This document shows, piece by piece, positions 60,790 to 64,000 of a stretch of DNA of 64,000 nt. Each line of letters opens with the position of its first letter. The first letter of the stretch is position 1. The position numbers and the translations under genes were made by a program. Below the pieces are notes generated by a model, which worked only from the letters and a program-made list of their open reading frames with translations, was not told where the DNA came from and made no database searches. This stretch comes from Aquatica leii (taxonomy: Eukaryota; Arthropoda; Insecta; Coleoptera; Lampyridae): NCBI GenBank assembly GCA_035610365.1, contig CM069432.1, positions 113,975,529 through 114,039,528 of the forward strand, in the 5' to 3' direction.

Positions 60790-61681
60790 GGGTGACAAGA
60801 AGTTGTTATAAGAGTTGGTGAATAAACATAAAAATATCACCGGAAATTAAAGAAAAACTGATTGCTATAAGCTGTAAAGAAGTTAATAAATAAGTTCAAA
60901 AAGTTCTTCAGGATCTTGTGAACTGTGGCGCTGTAATCAGTTTATGTCAAAATGCTGCTATCATCCGTCTTACAAATACTCAGCGGAACATTTTTTTCTA
61001 ACCTATAATTTTTTAGTTTTCATTAGGTACTACTTATTCTTATTTAATACATATCTAATTATTTTTAAATAAGTAAGTTTTTTTGTTGACGTGATTCTTT
61101 TTAAATGAAATTCATTTATACTTGTCAAATTTTTAATTTATTAATTCCACCTTTACAACAGATTTACTCTTAGAACTCTGTGGATCAACTAAGAAAATAT
61201 AACGCCTCGACGTAAGAAGGATTTAGCCAAAGAAAAAAAGCTACGAATGAGTATTAGAAGGAGTGAATATGTGCGACATTTTCAAGAACAACGGTTTAGA
61301 TGAGGTGGACATAGAATTAAAAGATACCATCGATAGCGATGCATACAACAATCGTTAAAAGAAACCGAGTACGAGTTAGACGAAAATTTTACTTTGCAAC
61401 CTGTAGAATTAGTGGAAGAAGAAATAATCACTTTGACAACTTATAAGTGGTGTTACTATGTAAAACATTGACTGAAGAAGCCAAAAGCAATATTTCTTTT
61501 TAATTTTACAGCTAGTAAAGTTATATAGATTAAAAATTGCCAGAAGTCAAGAGGCTCAGCGGTTGAAAGGGAGCTACAGTTTAGATTAAAAAGAATCGAA
61601 CTTTTAATAAAAAAAGATTCTGAACTCCATGAAATAGCATTACAAGAAAAAATAGTAAGATTAAGAATAGCTGAAGAATGA
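60790..61681 (+). pseudogene. decayed Myb/SANT-like protein of a Harbinger element
   Basis: Broken plus-strand frames. Near 60805-60830 ELVNKHKNI resembles the first helix of a Myb/SANT-like domain. The last 40 codons before the TGA at 61679-61681 are a clean charged coiled coil (LKRIELLIKKDSELHEIAL, then QEKIVRLRIAEE), the usual tail of such proteins. Frames between contain stops. It faces a HARBI1-like transposase relic whose stop lies 122 bp further on, the convergent arrangement typical of PIF/Harbinger elements. The N-terminal identification is weak; the tail and the context are better support. Confidence 0.55.
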
Positions 61682-61802
61682 CGTGGAACTGAAAATATTA
61701 CAAAATAAAAGCTAAATTGTAATTATTTGTCAATAGATTATATTTGATTAATCGTATTAGTTTAATCAAAATCATAAAAGAAATATGTTTCACACAAATT
61801 AT

Positions 61803-62075
61803 TTACAAAAAATTTCTATTTATAAAGTTTGCACGGATAACGTTTCCACGTATCACTTCTTGTGCCGGTACATTTGGAATCAATTGCTCGATGTGTATAT
61901 TTTATGTGTTTGCAGTGGCGGCAATTATTCCAGTTGTATTTCTCAAATTATAATTTAGACAGTTGCTAATGCCTCGGAATCTACTTTTCCACCCACCGAG
62001 GGTTTTTTCGATTGTGGGCAGCATTGTATCTTTGTTCACATGGTATATTTGGGCTGATTTGGGTTAGGTGGTGTA
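61803..62075 (-). pseudogene. HARBI1-like transposase C-terminal remnant
   Basis: On the minus strand: LTQISPNIPCEQRYNAAH (62075 to about 62020), then after a frame change EKTLGGWKSRFRG, NYNLRNTTGIIAATA, an in-frame stop, NIHIEQL, and the terminal block EVIRGNVIRANFINRNFL with a stop at 61803-61805. These match, in order, the C-terminal third of PIF/Harbinger transposases (the YN-x-AH block, the IE-x-x-x-G-x-x-K-x-RF block, the IIAACxxLHN block and the GNxxRxxxI-x-x-x-F tail). The N-terminal two thirds are not recognisable upstream. The copy is non-functional. Confidence 0.75.
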
Positions 62076-62138
62076 TAAATATATATACGTACTTGTAGCA
62101 ATGCAAAATTTATGCTCTCATACCTATAGCAATAATCG

Positions 62139-62168
62139 TGGACGCGTTGCAATATTGCCACGCGTCCA
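62139..62168. repeat. 30-bp near-perfect palindrome
   Basis: TGGACGCGTTGCAAT followed by ATTGCCACGCGTCCA: a 15-bp arm palindrome with a single mismatched pair. Strikingly GC-rich at its ends for this AT-rich region. Confidence 0.85.
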
Positions 62169-62269
62169 GATATTTTGCCGTACTTGTCGCAATAATTGTG
62201 GCAACGCTGTTTTGAGATGTGACGTCATTCCCAATGTGTGTTTCCTACATTATAGGTGTAAATGAATTT

Positions 62270-63700
62270 ATATTCTAAATTATTCGCGATGTATTTACAA
62301 TACAGAAAATGCTTGTTATTAACATTAATAAAATGATAATAATTAATAATTTGTGTTTTTAATAGAAAAAATTGTATTAAACTTTTTTAATAGAAAATAA
62401 ATATTTTTTAATAAAAATAACGTTGATTACATAATCAGTATAATTTTGATTTTTCAATGAATACAATATTCGGAAATTTGAAATATTCGAGTTTTAATGC
62501 CAATGACCTTATGTGTTTTGTACTTACACATATAGATATTTAAAACGTGCATATTTAATGCAGGTGCAATTAGAAAATGCTGCAATTAACATTATTGTTA
62601 AAAAATTGTAATTAAACTTTCTTTCCAATTTTCTCAAAAGACAAAAAAGTCAAACAGAAAAAATATAAACCAATCATCCGCTAGAGGAGAAAATAACAAA
62701 AAAGCCTTAAAGTTAAAGTAAGAACTACTAATCCTGTAAACTTCAAATTTTTGTTTCTTGATCAGACATATTTGCCACACGTTTGGCAAAGACAACAATT
62801 CTTGTTTTTACTGATATCATTTATAAGCTTTTAATAGGTGGTTCAACTTTGAGAAAACAATCTTTATTCAAACCTCATTGTAGGTGTGCTCGCTTAACAT
62901 TGGGCCAGTCATAATCTTTAAAAACAAATGTTTGAATGTTATATTTATAGTTTTTTTTACTGGTTCTTTGAATATGTAACTCATAATTTCCAAGAGAGTA
63001 ACAACAAAACTAAGAACCTGTATAATATCAACTCCAAAAATTCCCTTATCAGTTTCAGCAAGCAGATGCATACTAACACTTTGAACTAAGCCAGTTTTGA
63101 TAGTTAATTAGGTATACGATAATAAGAATCTGTCAAATAAGAAAAAGCAAAAAATAATTATTATTTTTTTTAATTATTTAAATTTGATTAGGAGCTATTA
63201 TTATACATACTACAGGATACTACTTAAATATTATGTCACTTATTTAAACAAAACAAAAAGATACTAAATACGAATTCATAGAATCTCACGTAGACCTCTT
63301 TTATTATTTGATGGTCCCAAGCTACGCGAGTTATATCAGCTGATTGTCTACAGTTCAACATGAAAACATATACCATATACAGAGCGTATTATATACAAGG
63401 AATACCAAAAATGAGTACTGTTCAAGACATTCTGCGCACCTAATTTAGTGGGGGAACATATCATTTTTCGAATTTGAAGTAAGTTGAAGACAGAACAAAT
63501 TTAAGTTTGTAACGATACATATGTTATACGAAAATGTAAACATTTTTAAACTATTTCAATTAAATTTAAATTACAGTCCACTAAGAATTTTATTATTTAC
63601 GGTTTGTCCGTAACATGCTGGTCCTATCGATACCGGATTTTAAACGGCAATTAAATTAAAATGATTAATTAATCAATTAAATTTTAAAAGTATTCTATAA
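62270..63700. other. AT-rich sequence, no gene seen
   Basis: No supported coding segment. The frame at 62868-63071 (minus) is unrecognised. TGGTCCTATCGATACCGG near 63619-63636 starts with TGG like a primer binding site, but no LTR could be defined. Confidence 0.4.
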
Positions 63701-63733
63701 ATACTAAACAACGTCGTCCTACAAGAATAATCA

Positions 63734-63937
63734 ATGAAGAAGGTGGAATTAAGTAAAAGCAAATTAACGAAGATTAAACAAATTTGGAAAATTTTGAAAG
63801 CAGTTGGAAGTATTTGTCCTATCGTCGTTATCACATCGCCATTCGAGGTCGCATACGTCGAAGTTGTTGAAGCGCTTGCATCGATAATAATTGAAGAAAA
63901 TCAGATCAAGGTTGTATTTTCCAATTATTTTAAATAA
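63734..63937 (+). CDS. unrecognised small frame near the window edge
   Basis: 67 codons starting MKKVELSKSKLTKIKQIWKI, lysine-rich at first and hydrophobic later (SPFEVAYVEVVEALASIII). I do not recognise it. Codon pattern and hydrophobic/charged alternation are more protein-like than most random frames here, but support is weak. Confidence 0.2.
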   Translation: MKKVELSKSKLTKIKQIWKILKAVGSICPIVVITSPFEVAYVEVVEALASIIIEENQIKVVFSNYFK

Positions 63938-63963
63938 GTATAATTATAATTTTGTAAATTAAA

Positions 63964-64000
63964 ATGGCACCAAAAGAAACTATTGAAAGTGAAGTGATTA
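63964..64000 (+). CDS. possible start of a gene cut by the window edge
   Basis: AAAATGG gives a good initiation context for a frame MAPKETIESEVI that runs off the end of the window. It could be the start of a host gene or a transposon gag/ORF. Twelve codons cannot decide. Confidence 0.25.
   Translation, partial: MAPKETIESEVI

Noticed and set aside
61913..61925. CAGTGGCGGC looking like a third end of the hAT-like family
   Set aside because: It falls within the HARBI1-like coding remnant (the Ala-Ala-Thr-Ala codons on the minus strand), has no partner end, and only about ten bases match.
61744..61953. Plus-strand 69-residue frame
   Set aside because: It is the antisense shadow of the HARBI1-like transposase remnant on the minus strand.
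63619..63636. TGGTCCTATCGATACCGG as a primer binding site of another LTR element
   Set aside because: No LTR end or TG...CA boundary could be located before it, and the candidate gag after it is only 12 codons.
1..64000. tRNA, rRNA or CRISPR features
   Set aside because: No cloverleaf-like segment with a T-loop GTTCGA-type core and matching stems was found, no rRNA-like conserved blocks were seen, and there is no regularly spaced short repeat array.

Overview
The window is AT-rich eukaryotic nuclear DNA, most likely from an insect. The evidence is a wunen-type lipid phosphate phosphatase gene with very short internal introns (52 and 58 bp), and a dense load of arthropod-type transposable elements: Ty3/Gypsy, hAT, PIF/Harbinger, Mutator-like, piggyBac-like and Penelope-like. 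I see no bacterial operons, CRISPR arrays, rRNA or convincing tRNA genes. Most of the window is intergenic or intronic AT-rich sequence without coding signal.

Layout, left to right. 1.3-2.7 kb: a decayed hAT transposase of ZBED5/FAM200 type on the minus strand. 7.6-8.4 kb: remnants of an old minus-strand Gypsy pol, with a fragment of a palindromic repeat inside. 14.3-16.8 kb: a well-preserved Mutator-like transposase gene with one intron, followed in another frame by a YqaJ (lambda-exonuclease-like) nuclease. The two probably form one element protein split by a single frameshift. 20.0-30.4 kb: a complete, very young Ty3/Gypsy retrotransposon with 1.75-kb LTRs, a 4-bp target duplication (CATA), PBS, gag, a TTTAAAC slippery site, pol and a polypurine tract. 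Its pol carries two frameshifts. 31.7-34.1 kb: two decayed transposon-type coding relics. 35.2-35.9 kb: a nearly perfect 331-bp tandem duplication. 36.7-39.9 kb: inverted and palindromic repeats. 42.2-43.9 kb: hAT pieces, including a textbook 196-bp MITE.

49.8-57.8 kb holds the only host gene I can recognise, a PAP2/lipid phosphate phosphatase on the plus strand. Three internal exons are followed by two alternative candidate last exons 7 kb apart. The intron between them is packed with transposons: a 911-bp hAT-like element, a Harbinger element carrying a truncated MADF-domain ORF, an inverted pair of Penelope-like repeats with hammerhead-ribozyme-like motifs, a 68-bp hairpin, and a minus-strand relic with a PHD-like zinc finger. 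The 5' exons encoding the N-terminal membrane segments were not found.

58.7-59.1 kb is a piggyBac-like MITE. 60.8-62.1 kb is a decayed Harbinger element with the typical convergent pair: a probable Myb/SANT-like protein and a HARBI1-like transposase. A possible new reading frame opens at the right edge. The features most worth following are the transposase plus YqaJ nuclease unit, the alternative PAP2 C-termini, the gag-pol slippery site and the hammerhead-like inverted repeat.
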